Below, piece by piece: positions 26,291-33,756 of a DNA stretch of 64,000 nt. This DNA is from Planctomycetota bacterium. Its GTDB lineage: Bacteria > Planctomycetota > UBA11346. The DNA is taken from contig JADGDD010000001.1 in NCBI GenBank assembly GCA_016745075.1, forward strand, positions 1,365,125 to 1,429,124, written 5' to 3'. How positions within the stretch are numbered: position 1 is the stretch's first letter; each line of letters starts with the position of its first letter. Below the pieces are notes generated by a model that saw nothing but the letters and a program-made list of their open reading frames with translations, did not search any database and had not been told where the DNA came from. The translations under genes were made by a program, and so were the position numbers.

Positions 26291-26437
26291 ATGCAACTGA
26301 ATATTTTAACAGGTTTTATGATGGCAGATTTATCGACTTTTCCTTCCGTTCAGGTCCTTAAGTATGAAGTTTCCAGAGACTTTCCCGTGGATACCTATAC
26401 CGTAAACACCCTAGTTAAGAAGAAGGAAATTGTATAG
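26291..26437 (+). CDS. Small ORF (48 aa), unknown
   Basis: The frame begins with ATG preceded by an excellent ribosome site (AAAAGGAGA, 7 nt spacing), better than those of many long genes here. The 48-residue product starts MQLNILTGFMMADL and ends TLVKKKEIV, with no clear membrane helix or known motif. It lies 94 bp upstream of the deacetylase gene and in the same direction, so it could be a leader peptide, a small protein, or the start of a gene lost to mutation. I do not recognise it. Confidence 0.4.
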   Translation: MQLNILTGFMMADLSTFPSVQVLKYEVSRDFPVDTYTVNTLVKKKEIV

Positions 26438-26531
26438 CTTTTGAATGTTTGCGTATTATGTCTTACGAGAAGACAAACAAACTAGCGTATTTACGATTTT
26501 TCTTCCACCCAACAAGTAAGGTTCTGCATCA

Positions 26532-28706
26532 ATGACTCAAAGCAGTATAATTAAAAAGCGTACATTCATCTCAAAAATAACACTCAACTTCGATACCAAA
26601 GGGGAAAACATTAACACATTCCACCTGTCTTTTATACTCTCAATACTATTTGTTTCAAGTATCGCAGATGTTGTTTGTTCTGATGCCTTGTCTCTGGGAC
26701 ATGAGACCTACCAACAACGACTCACCATTCATCTGGAAAATGAATCTGCCGCTACCAATGCGCACATAAGAATCCTACCGCTGCCAGATGGAAAGAAATG
26801 GGCTATCACTGCACGTTGGGATGACAATAGCAAAGAAAATGCTGTCATGTGTGACACCATGACCCAGAGCGGCATAAAGGGAACGTTTTATTTAAATAGA
26901 TCTGGACGGACTGGGCTGGGCTGGGATGAAAACATTCCCTATAAAATAATTGAAAGTGGAAACAGTATTGGTGGTCATGGCTGGTCCCACCCAATGCTTG
27001 GCTATTGTTCTAGGAATCGAATGTTTGAAGAAATATTGCGTTGTAGAATTCAATGGGAAACAATCACAAACGCATCAACCAACACCTATGCATTTTCTTA
27101 TGTTAATCACTTTAATAGTTTGGAACGACAAAAAAGTGCGCGAGACATAGCTGAATTACTCATACGGAGTGGCTTTTATGGAATTGCAAATAGACAACGA
27201 GCCCTTCCTGATGAAGCACCCTTTTCATATGTCAATTTAATCGGCGGAGAATACGGAGGAAGAGCAGAGGACATTACAAACAAATCAAATCGCATTCTCA
27301 AAGACTCAAACATCCAAAAAAACAATCCATGTCTCTCGTATAGCATGCATGCTTGGACCGTATGGGGCAAACATGATATCATGAAAAAAAGTTATGATCT
27401 CTTGGCACACAATCCCTCATTTTGGTATTGCGTGCAAGATGATTATGCTGCCTACCGTTGGCAACGAAAACTCTGCAACCTCACAACACAGGTCACACAC
27501 AATACCATTGAAGTTGTACTGGACAGACCAAGCCTACGTGATGCAAACAGGGCCGTACCTCTCAGTTTTGCGATTGATGGAGTTCCACCTGAACAGATCT
27601 TAAACGTTGTATCTAATGGCACACCACTTGAAAATAAAATAGTAGACGGCAATATAGTATACAATCTTCCACATGCCGCCAGCCAGCAACTCGTTGAAAA
27701 AATCGGCTGGATTAAAAATGATAAAAATCAAAACACCCTTGAATGCATCACTACAGACGAAGACTTTCCTAAACTACAAATGATCCTTTTCCAAAAAGGA
27801 AAGCAATTGATTCTGAAAGGCATCAACGCTGGAACAAAACCGTTGAAAAATGTTCGAGTGTGTTTTCGCCTACCACTTGCTTACTCACCAGGGTATATTA
27901 CAAAACAGATACCTATGATACAAGGAAACGGACAGATAGAAGAAGTCATCCCTTTAGTCAATGAAATGAATGACTCTCGCTTTTTTCACGGAAAAATGTT
28001 TTTTGCAGCCCAATTAGATTTTGAGCAGAACGGAGAAATAGGCCGCTTATATGCAACTACAAATGTAGACGGTGAACAGGCAGAGGACTATCCCAATGGA
28101 GGCTTCATAAAATTGGGCCCAATCCCAAGAGATGAATTTGATATTGGAAACATTTCAGGAATACTTAATAATACTGAAAACTTTTTCATGAAAAAAGACG
28201 GGACAAAACTACTGTTTGAAAAAAACAGGATACTACCAGAAGTTACATGGTACAACAAAAACGGAACGAAAAAAACATATATCAGTGAATATGATTCATT
28301 GTCTAATTTTTCAGCAGAATTGCTTGTTACGGCTGGGCTATGGAGCGTAAAAAAGCACAGACAAGGGGAATCTCTTGATGGCTTCTACATTCTGCGCAGC
28401 ACTGTCTATTCAGATAAAAAACAGCCAGCCATGATTATTTCTCAAGACTATAAATCACGGAATAACAATGCACAGCATCAGTGCATTGATGCCATCTACC
28501 TCAATGGAGAGAAAAAACTGACTGGTGGTAAAAATCACGAAAATCAAACACTACAACTCAAAAAAGGCGCTAATAAACTTGTGATCATTGCTCAAACACA
28601 AGAGTCAGCACTGGTGAGCCCTCAAAACATGGGAGTGATGCTAAGACTGGCTTCACCATCAAGCCAAGAAAGGCTGGAGAATATCCGTTACGTTTGCCCA
28701 GAATAA
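26532..28706 (+). CDS. Exported polysaccharide deacetylase (NodB/CE4-like) with large C-terminal region
   Basis: A 724-residue protein. A hydrophobic segment at about 31-47 (LSFILSILFVSSIADVVC) acts as an internal signal or anchor after an unusually long hydrophilic N-terminus, so translation may start later than 26532. The deacetylase domain covers about 85-290: ARWDDNS gives the metal/catalytic Asp pair near 94, GIKGTFYLN follows, and IGGHGWSHPML near 150 is the His-x3-His metal site of CE4/NodB enzymes. The C-terminal 400 residues are beta-rich and unassigned. It probably removes N- or O-acetyl groups from an extracellular polysaccharide. Base composition is A+T-rich like the hydrolase at 19511. 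Confidence 0.8.
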   Translation: MTQSSIIKKRTFISKITLNFDTKGENINTFHLSFILSILFVSSIADVVCSDALSLGHETYQQRLTIHLENESAATNAHIRILPLPDGKKWAITARWDDNSKENAVMCDTMTQSGIKGTFYLNRSGRTGLGWDENIPYKIIESGNSIGGHGWSHPMLGYCSRNRMFEEILRCRIQWETITNASTNTYAFSYVNHFNSLERQKSARDIAELLIRSGFYGIANRQRALPDEAPFSYVNLIGGEYGGRAEDITNKSNRILKDSNIQKNNPCLSYSMHAWTVWGKHDIMKKSYDLLAHNPSFWYCVQDDYAAYRWQRKLCNLTTQVTHNTIEVVLDRPSLRDANRAVPLSFAIDGVPPEQILNVVSNGTPLENKIVDGNIVYNLPHAASQQLVEKIGWIKNDKNQNTLECITTDEDFPKLQMILFQKGKQLILKGINAGTKPLKNVRVCFRLPLAYSPGYITKQIPMIQGNGQIEEVIPLVNEMNDSRFFHGKMFFAAQLDFEQNGEIGRLYATTNVDGEQAEDYPNGGFIKLGPIPRDEFDIGNISGILNNTENFFMKKDGTKLLFEKNRILPEVTWYNKNGTKKTYISEYDSLSNFSAELLVTAGLWSVKKHRQGESLDGFYILRSTVYSDKKQPAMIISQDYKSRNNNAQHQCIDAIYLNGEKKLTGGKNHENQTLQLKKGANKLVIIAQTQESALVSPQNMGVMLRLASPSSQERLENIRYVCPE

Positions 28707-29118
28707 AAGCAAACACACCCTCATTTTAAAGAGCAAGGCCCTAGATACTCTGAGTTTTCGCCGTTAGTTTATTGTTAAATATTTGTGACATGCGAGATCC
28801 TCTTCTTCCTTTTGTTATTTATTATATCTGTGAGGTTGATGTAATCGGTTCACAAGCGAAGGTGAATCGGTTTATTAATGTGATGGCCAAAGACCTCGCC
28901 TTCACAGTACCGAAAGGAGCCTGCCTTTGTGCAAGCAACACAAAGCGACAATGGACAAAAACTGAAAACATATGTATTGAAACCAAGCTATCTCCCCTCT
29001 CTACGATACAATTTGCACAAACACATGAGAAAGTCACTTCTTTTTTACAACAATGTTCATGAGATCCCTAATTAAGGAGTGAAAGAAGCCTGATTGCCTG
29101 TGAAAATCCGATAATTCC
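28707..29118 (+). other. Mostly non-coding stretch with one weak ORF
   Basis: After the deacetylase stop there are 412 bp before the next recognisable sequence. A plus-strand frame from ATG 28790 to 29062 (90 codons) reads plausibly as protein (EVDVIGSQAKVNRFINVMAKDL, ending VTSFLQQCS) but has no ribosome site and no recognised family. It may be a small gene or a relic. No terminator with a T-run is evident after the deacetylase. Confidence 0.3.
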
Positions 29119-29466
29119 TCACTCTTTGCGCACCTCTGCAATTAGACGACAGGTACCTTCCTCTAGCCTTTCGTCCATTCGGTACCTTGCAACCCAGCAT
29201 TCATCAATTGGAGCATTTTGAGGCTGAAATCGGATATCCACTGTCAAACGGTTGCGATCACAGGTGTTGGTCAATAACCTGACTCCAAACACCACAACAT
29301 CTCCGGCAGCCAAATCACCGCTAACCCACGGCTGACCAATAGCACGAGAAAAAGTGAGGTCATCATCACCTATCCAACCATTATCAATGAGATCTCGGTC
29401 AGCTAGAGTAAAGTAGCACATATCTACTGACTCTGCTCCCTTATAAACGGCGTATTTTCGATACAT
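29119..29466 (-). pseudogene. C-terminal fragment of a phytanoyl-CoA dioxygenase-like gene
   Basis: The 115 residues match only the end of PhyH-like Fe(II)/2-oxoglutarate dioxygenases: AAGDVVVFGVRLLTNTCDRNR followed by LTVDIRFQPQNAPIDECWV resembles the conserved final strands in which the second His and the 2-oxoglutarate-binding Arg (here LTVDIRFQ) lie. The N-terminal half with the HxD iron site is missing, and an in-frame stop lies about 14 codons upstream of the first ATG. It is therefore most likely a truncated remnant. No intact neighbour belongs to the same pathway. Confidence 0.5.
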
Positions 29467-29672
29467 TACTTCAGTGTACTCGACATCGCATAAAAAGAAA
29501 ATCTAGAGTAATCCTAAGCTCTCACAACAGACGAAGAATGGTGACCGAAGAAGAGTTCAATGACTGTGAAAGCTTGTGCCCAACTTTATGTTTAGATGAA
29601 CATCAAGGCGTCAACAGTACATAAAAAACATGCAACACGGCTCATCTGATCATGACTAAATAAGTCATAAAT

Positions 29673-30224
29673 TCACAAGTCTTTCCTCACCCAGTCCTGT
29701 ATGATCTCTGGACAACGAGCAAGCTGCGCATGCCACATCAAACACTTCTTCTCTTCTTCATCTAACTGAAGAACCGTACACCACTTGGCCACCGTCTTAA
29801 TGGGAGGCTGACGGTCTCCACTCAGAATGCGGGAAATAAAAGACTGACTACATCCAGCACCTTTGGCAAATGCAGTGACAGAGCCCGTCTTTTGTTCAAT
29901 CAACTTTCCAAGTACCTCGGCAAGGCTACTTACTCTCTCTTTTTTCTGTTTAATCAGGTAATCAGTTACAAGTTGATCAGACTTTTTTGCCAATCCAAGG
30001 CAGATAAACCATTCACGATCATTGCCTAACAATTCAAACGTTTCTGCCCATTTTTCCAACCACTCACGCCGTGGCGCTATTGATTGAGAAACATGACGAG
30101 CCGCCATTGCTCGACCTACCGTTTCCCGAGAAGAAATATCCGCTATCCGAGCCAGATCAGCCTTGCTCAAGCCGCGTCTCCGGCGTAATTCATCTAGCAA
30201 TTTCCCAAACTCAGACAACTCCAT
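29673..30224 (-). CDS. Double helix-turn-helix (XRE-like) regulator
   Basis: The start at 30224 gives a 183-residue protein (MELSEFGKLLDELRRRRGLS). It has two HTH regions: about 8-60 (LSKADLARIADISSRETVGRAM) and about 108-150 (SVTAFAKGAGCSQSFISRILSGDRQPPI), the second a good Cro/CI-type helix-turn-helix. The start is uncertain: the ATG at 30224 has a poor ribosome site, while a strong AAGGAG upstream points at a three-codon frame (30244-30255). An inverted repeat lies at 30272-30293, just upstream, and may be its own operator. It follows another small HTH gene on the same strand. Confidence 0.75.
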   Translation of the reverse strand: MELSEFGKLLDELRRRRGLSKADLARIADISSRETVGRAMAARHVSQSIAPRREWLEKWAETFELLGNDREWFICLGLAKKSDQLVTDYLIKQKKERVSSLAEVLGKLIEQKTGSVTAFAKGAGCSQSFISRILSGDRQPPIKTVAKWCTVLQLDEEEKKCLMWHAQLARCPEIIQDWVRKDL

Positions 30225-30243
30225 CCCACTGATAGTAAATACT

Positions 30244-30255
30244 TTAGAGCCACAT
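30244..30255 (-). other. Three-codon minicistron before the HTH gene
   Basis: On the minus strand AAGGAG is followed after 9 nt by ATG-TGG-CTC-TAA. This is the best ribosome site in the area, yet it opens a frame of only three codons in a different frame from the downstream regulator. It may be a uORF-like translational control or the scar of a frame change in the regulator's start. Confidence 0.3.
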
Positions 30256-30271
30256 GCGAGAATACTCCTTG

Positions 30272-30293
30272 ATGCGGACGTAAACATCCGCAT
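30272..30293. repeat. Inverted repeat, candidate operator
   Basis: ATGCGGA and TCCGCAT form a perfect 7-bp inverted repeat separated by 8 nt (CGTAAACA). It sits between the two HTH genes, 48 bp upstream of the start of the larger one. Size and placement fit a dimeric HTH operator used for autoregulation; this is an inference. Confidence 0.45.
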
Positions 30294-30326
30294 TATGTGC
30301 AAGCATGTCCCTTCTTCTAAATTCTG

Positions 30327-30566
30327 TCAACCCTTGGCTGAAAAGCTATGGGCGACAATCTCTAACCCTAAAACACTCGATACCTCTTCCAATGTTTCCA
30401 AACGGCAATTGCCCCCATCAAGCACCCGCTGAACGGTACCCAAAACAAGACCATGATGTTTGGCTATGTGGTACGCAGGGCTACCGCGCAATTGATGTCG
30501 CTCCATATAATCAGCGGCAGCTAAGTCTATAGCTCCCTGAACCTTTGACTTTTTTCTGTGTTTCAT
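30327..30566 (-). CDS. Small HTH DNA-binding protein
   Basis: A 79-residue protein from ATG 30566 (a TTG precedes it in frame). It is very basic at the N-terminus (MKHRKKSKVQGA) and carries an HTH-like segment SPAYHIAKHHGLVLGTVQRVLDGGNCRLETLEEVSSVLGLEI, typical of XRE/Cro-like regulators whose last helices read TL..V...LGLE. It is divergent from the two-gene operon starting at 30644, with only 77 bp between, so it probably regulates that operon and itself. Confidence 0.7.
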   Translation of the reverse strand: MKHRKKSKVQGAIDLAAADYMERHQLRGSPAYHIAKHHGLVLGTVQRVLDGGNCRLETLEEVSSVLGLEIVAHSFSAKG

Positions 30567-30643
30567 CAACCAACCCTATCACTATCTATCTTTATTTTTA
30601 TATCTTTATACGTATACACTTATTTAAACAGGAGCGTCGTTAT

Positions 30644-30913
30644 ATGCTCAATACCAACTCACTCTGTCTTGCTTCCCTCTTTCACATCACTCTCAAAGAC
30701 ATTGACGGTTCATCGGCGGTACAAGCACTCATCATAGCAAGGCGTTACTGCCATAAGTACAAGATCTTCCCTCTTCCACCGTTTGCTGCGGAAAAGCTCA
30801 ACGAAAGAATTTTCATACACGACTCAAATTCCAATATTTTTTGTCTTACCAATATGCAGATCACATGGGCCGATCTACACTCCATCAAAATCACACGCGG
30901 AAACATGACATGA
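30644..30913 (+). CDS. Small protein of unknown function, first gene of a two-gene operon
   Basis: An 89-residue protein starting MLNTNSLCLASLFHITL with GGAG 9 nt upstream. It ends with ATGACATGA so that its stop overlaps the start of the next gene. It has no membrane helix and no motif I recognise. Tight coupling to the next gene and a divergent HTH gene next door resemble toxin-antitoxin or phage-derived gene pairs, but nothing in the sequence itself proves it. Confidence 0.55.
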   Translation: MLNTNSLCLASLFHITLKDIDGSSAVQALIIARRYCHKYKIFPLPPFAAEKLNERIFIHDSNSNIFCLTNMQITWADLHSIKITRGNMT

Positions 30914-31233
30914 ACACCCTCAATCACTCTTTTATTAGCTGTGCCTGCCTCGTTCATAAAGGAGCTTTACCAAAGCATCTTCAGTGGGCAAAGAAGGTTA
31001 AACATTTATGCGATGAACACGAAAAAGATGGGGACTATTTATTTGTTTGGTCACAGGTGTCCAAAGAATTCATTACGATACTCGAACAAGGGCTGTGTTG
31101 CCACAATCAACAATCATATTACTTTCTTTATCAGAAAGATAATTCCGTGGCAACTCTTGGGCATTGGAACAATAACCATTTTGGCCTGAGGCGCATTCAG
31201 TATATTGACTGCGACATACCCTACACCATTTAA
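30910..31233 (+). CDS. Small protein of unknown function, second gene of a two-gene operon
   Basis: A 107-residue protein from ATG 30910, overlapping the upstream stop by 4 nt. It begins MNTLNHSFISCACLVHKGAL and contains several Cys (SCACL, KHLCDEH, GLCCHNQ) and aromatic residues near the C-terminus (GHWNNNHFGLRR). No family is recognised. Its neighbours are the HTH regulators on one side and tRNA-Gln on the other. Confidence 0.55.
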   Translation: MNTLNHSFISCACLVHKGALPKHLQWAKKVKHLCDEHEKDGDYLFVWSQVSKEFITILEQGLCCHNQQSYYFLYQKDNSVATLGHWNNNHFGLRRIQYIDCDIPYTI

Positions 31234-31458
31234 TGACCAATTAGCAGATAATTGAACCGAAACCAACGGTTCTTATCCTAATTGTATGACTAACGCTCTG
31301 AGCTTTCTCAAAGACTCCAGAACAGACCACAGAGAGACTCAGCAGAAACAGATACACCTTCTTCTGTGTTTCCTCACTCTTCTCTAGTAACATAAAACAA
31401 AAACGCAAAAGAAGCTCATGCGGCCTGTTTGGTCCTACACTTTTTCCCGATAAGAAAA

Positions 31459-31490
31459 AACCCGCGTAAACGTTTGTGTTTACGCGGGTT
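31459..31490 (-). terminator. Strong rho-independent terminator after tRNA-Gln
   Basis: Two perfectly complementary 13-nt arms (AACCCGCGTAAAC at 31459-31471 and GTTTACGCGGGTT at 31478-31490) enclose a 6-nt loop. On the minus strand the stem is followed by a T-rich run, the form of an intrinsic terminator. It lies 3 nt beyond the CCA end of the tRNA. Confidence 0.92.
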
Positions 31491-31493
31491 AGT

Positions 31494-31567
31494 TGGTTAC
31501 CCCACCAGGACTCGAACCTGGAATGACAGAATCAAAATCTGTAGTGTTACCATTACACCATGGGGTA
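31494..31567 (-). tRNA. tRNA-Gln (anticodon TTG)
   Basis: On the minus strand the acceptor arm TACCCCA pairs with TGGGGTA, followed by discriminator A and an encoded CCA (31494-31496). The anticodon stem ACAGA/TCTGT encloses TTTTGAT, giving anticodon TTG for CAA. The T arm GGTTCGAGTCC is canonical. It ends just before a strong terminator and lies between a gene-poor accessory segment and ndk. Confidence 0.96.
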
Positions 31568-31597
31568 TGGTGAGCCTGTAAAGGCTTTTGCTTCAGC

Positions 31598-31631
31598 TGA
31601 CACGGTGACTCAAAAAGAAGTTACCGTGTCA
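31598..31631. other. Hairpin between ndk and tRNA-Gln
   Basis: TGACACGGTGAC and GTTACCGTGTCA pair over 12 nt with one G-T pair and a 10-nt loop. It is 24 bp downstream of the ndk stop. It lacks a following T-run, so it may be a weak terminator or a transcript-stabilising or processing hairpin. Confidence 0.4.
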
Positions 31632-31655
31632 ACGGAGGCGTGAGGTTATAGCTTT

Positions 31656-32111
31656 TTAGTCTGCGTCAAGCCAGTTTTCGTTGCAGCGCGTCCAGTCGAT
31701 GGTTCCGTCTGGAAACCAGAGGCTCAATTCCGTTTCTGCAGTCTCTGGAGCATCTGATGCGTGGATCAAATTTGCACCCATACTAATACCAAAATCACCA
31801 CGGATAGTACCTGGAGCGGCACTACGGCCATCGGTAGTACCAACGATGTTACGAACAACACTAATCGCTTCGTCACCACGTACAGCAATGGCAACAAGTG
31901 GACCTGATGTGATGAATTTCAAGAGTGCCGGGAAAAATGGACGTTCTGCATGTACGGCATAATGCTCACGTGCGAGAGCATCGTCTGCTTGAACGAGCTT
32001 CATTCCAACGAGAACAAGACCTTTGCGCTCAAGGCGGCTAATGATTTCGCCAACAAGGCTGCGTTGTACGCCATCTGGTTTGATGAGAATGAGAGATTGT
32101 TGCGTAGCCAT
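31656..32111 (-). CDS. ndk: Nucleoside diphosphate kinase
   Basis: A 151-residue protein that transfers the gamma phosphate from ATP to NDPs via a phospho-histidine. Family landmarks are complete: LILIKPDGVQR near the N-terminus, RPFFPALLKFITSGP, GTTDGRSAAPGTIRGDFG, and the active-site region NLIHASDAPETAETEL with the catalytic His. Length is normal. An AGGAG-type site (GGAGCCC) lies near the start. It stands alone upstream of the tRNA. Confidence 0.97.
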   Translation of the reverse strand: MATQQSLILIKPDGVQRSLVGEIISRLERKGLVLVGMKLVQADDALAREHYAVHAERPFFPALLKFITSGPLVAIAVRGDEAISVVRNIVGTTDGRSAAPGTIRGDFGISMGANLIHASDAPETAETELSLWFPDGTIDWTRCNENWLDAD

Positions 32112-32296
32112 TGGAAGGGCTCCTGTTTATCGAAGAGGTAAGATGCGCGGCATGCTGCCAGAACATGGAACCTATGCAAGTCTAGAATCTCACGGTATAT
32201 CACTGCCAACTATCTCCAATGGAAACAATATGGATTGTACAACTCGACTGTGGCTCTATTCAAGAGCGCACACCCGTGAGATCAACGTTTGCCAAC

Positions 32297-32938
32297 CTAT
32301 TCGTCTAGGGTAAGGCAGCCTTTGACCATACTAAAACGCTGAGTTGCTAGACGGTTCGCTTCTTGCCGAGAATGGGTGATATGGACAACAGTAACTCCAG
32401 TTTCTTTATGTACCGCAGAAAGCAAAGCACACATCTCTTCGTGCAATTCTTCATCCAGCGCACTCAGTGGTTCATCAAGGCATAAGACTGATGGACTCAT
32501 AGCCAGTGCACGGCCAAGGGCTATTCGCTGGGCTTCACCACCAGACAGCCCTTCTGGATAACGATCAAGCAGATGGCTAATCGTCAGCATTTCTGCTAAC
32601 TCATCGACACGTTTGGCTATGAGGCTGTTTTCTACCTTGCGTATCACCAATGCAAAAGCGAGCTGTTCACGGACAGATAAAGATGGGAAGAGGGCTCTAT
32701 CTTGTGGCACATAGCCAACAAGGCGCTCTCCTGGAGGCAAACCAGTAACATCCCGCTCATCAATAGTAATAGAGCCAGATTGAATGGGCCTCAAGCCACA
32801 AATGGCTTCAAGTATCGTTGTTTTGCCACAACCACTACGCCCCATAATGACGGCATAGGCACCAGATTCAATACTAGCAGTAATGCCAGAAAGAGCAAAA
32901 TCACCCTGCTGTATGCTTAAATCTTGCAGGCGTATCAT
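32297..32938 (-). CDS. ABC transporter ATPase, molybdate/tungstate type (ModC/WtpC-like)
   Basis: A 213-residue ATPase with Walker A GRSGCGKTT (about 33-41), Q-loop VPQDRALFP, signature LSGGEAQRIALGRAL, Walker B VLCLDEPLSALD and the switch His in HITHS. It lacks the C-terminal TOBE/MOP domain of full ModC, as many short family members do. Its start overlaps the permease stop as ATGA. With the permease and double binding protein it forms a complete importer operon. Confidence 0.85.
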   Translation of the reverse strand: MIRLQDLSIQQGDFALSGITASIESGAYAVIMGRSGCGKTTILEAICGLRPIQSGSITIDERDVTGLPPGERLVGYVPQDRALFPSLSVREQLAFALVIRKVENSLIAKRVDELAEMLTISHLLDRYPEGLSGGEAQRIALGRALAMSPSVLCLDEPLSALDEELHEEMCALLSAVHKETGVTVVHITHSRQEANRLATQRFSMVKGCLTLDE

Positions 32939-33756
32939 ATGATATGCTCCCGACTAACCCCAAGGAGACGGGCAACAATGAGTACAATGACAGCGGTAAC
33001 AATCATCAACAAAGAGACGGACAGCATTCCGTCTAAATTACCTGCCTGCATTTCTAAATAAACAGAAGTAGGCAAGACTTCGGTACGCATACGAGTAGAA
33101 CCGGCAAACACCAGAATAGGGCCAAATTCGCCAAGGCTGCGAGCCCATGCAAGCGTTAATGCAGCAAGCATGCCTCGTTTGGCTTGTGGCATAATAACAC
33201 GCCAAAATGCAGACGAACGATTGCAGCCAAGAGTCATAGCCACCGCCTCATATCGCTGTGGTATTTGGTCAAAAGTTACACGCATCGTTCGAACAGCAAA
33301 CGCACAAGCGACCATAAATTGGGCAATAATAACAGCCGGTACTTCTAAGACCACCCACCTGCTGATAAATTCAAAGGGCCAGTAATTAAAGAGGATGAGT
33401 AAACTCACACCAACGACTAAGGGCGGCAAGACTATTGGAATATCAAGCACCGTATCGAGCACCGTTTTACCACGAAACTGAAAACGAGACATGATATATC
33501 CGATAGGCACTGCCACAATAACAGACAAGACAGCAGATACCGTACAGCTTAATAATGAAAGCATGATGGCGTAACGAATTTCTTCACTGCGTGGACTATC
33601 GCCAAAAACCATATTCATCATATAATTAACATCGGCTCGGCACAGATCTGCCACCACTAACAATATAATTAAAAGAATGTACGAACCTGCTATAACCCCC
33701 ATTCCCCAAAGAAACGGAGCATTGCTGCCGACTGTAAATGCTGGCTTTTTACTCAC
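32935..33756 (-). CDS. ABC transporter permease, molybdate/tungstate type (ModB/WtpB-like)
   Basis: I place the start at GTG 33756, because GGAAAG precedes it by 6 nt and it overlaps the binding-protein stop by 8 nt; an ATG at 33783 has no ribosome site. The 273-residue protein has about six membrane helices and the permease EAA loop (YEAVAMTLGCNRSSAFWRVIMP), and then LTLAWARSLGEFGPILVFAG, a stretch typical of the oxyanion permeases ModB, WtpB and CysT/W. It inserts in the inner membrane and pairs with the ATPase at 32297. Confidence 0.85.
   Translation of the reverse strand: MSKKPAFTVGSNAPFLWGMGVIAGSYILLIILLVVADLCRADVNYMMNMVFGDSPRSEEIRYAIMLSLLSCTVSAVLSVIVAVPIGYIMSRFQFRGKTVLDTVLDIPIVLPPLVVGVSLLILFNYWPFEFISRWVVLEVPAVIIAQFMVACAFAVRTMRVTFDQIPQRYEAVAMTLGCNRSSAFWRVIMPQAKRGMLAALTLAWARSLGEFGPILVFAGSTRMRTEVLPTSVYLEMQAGNLDGMLSVSLLMIVTAVIVLIVARLLGVSREHII

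Noticed and set aside
28790..29062. Confident gene call for the 90-codon frame
   Set aside because: It has no ribosome site and no recognised family, so it is only mentioned in the intergenic entry.
31598..31631. Rho-independent terminator of ndk
   Set aside because: The stem is good but no T-run follows on either strand, so I list it only as a hairpin.
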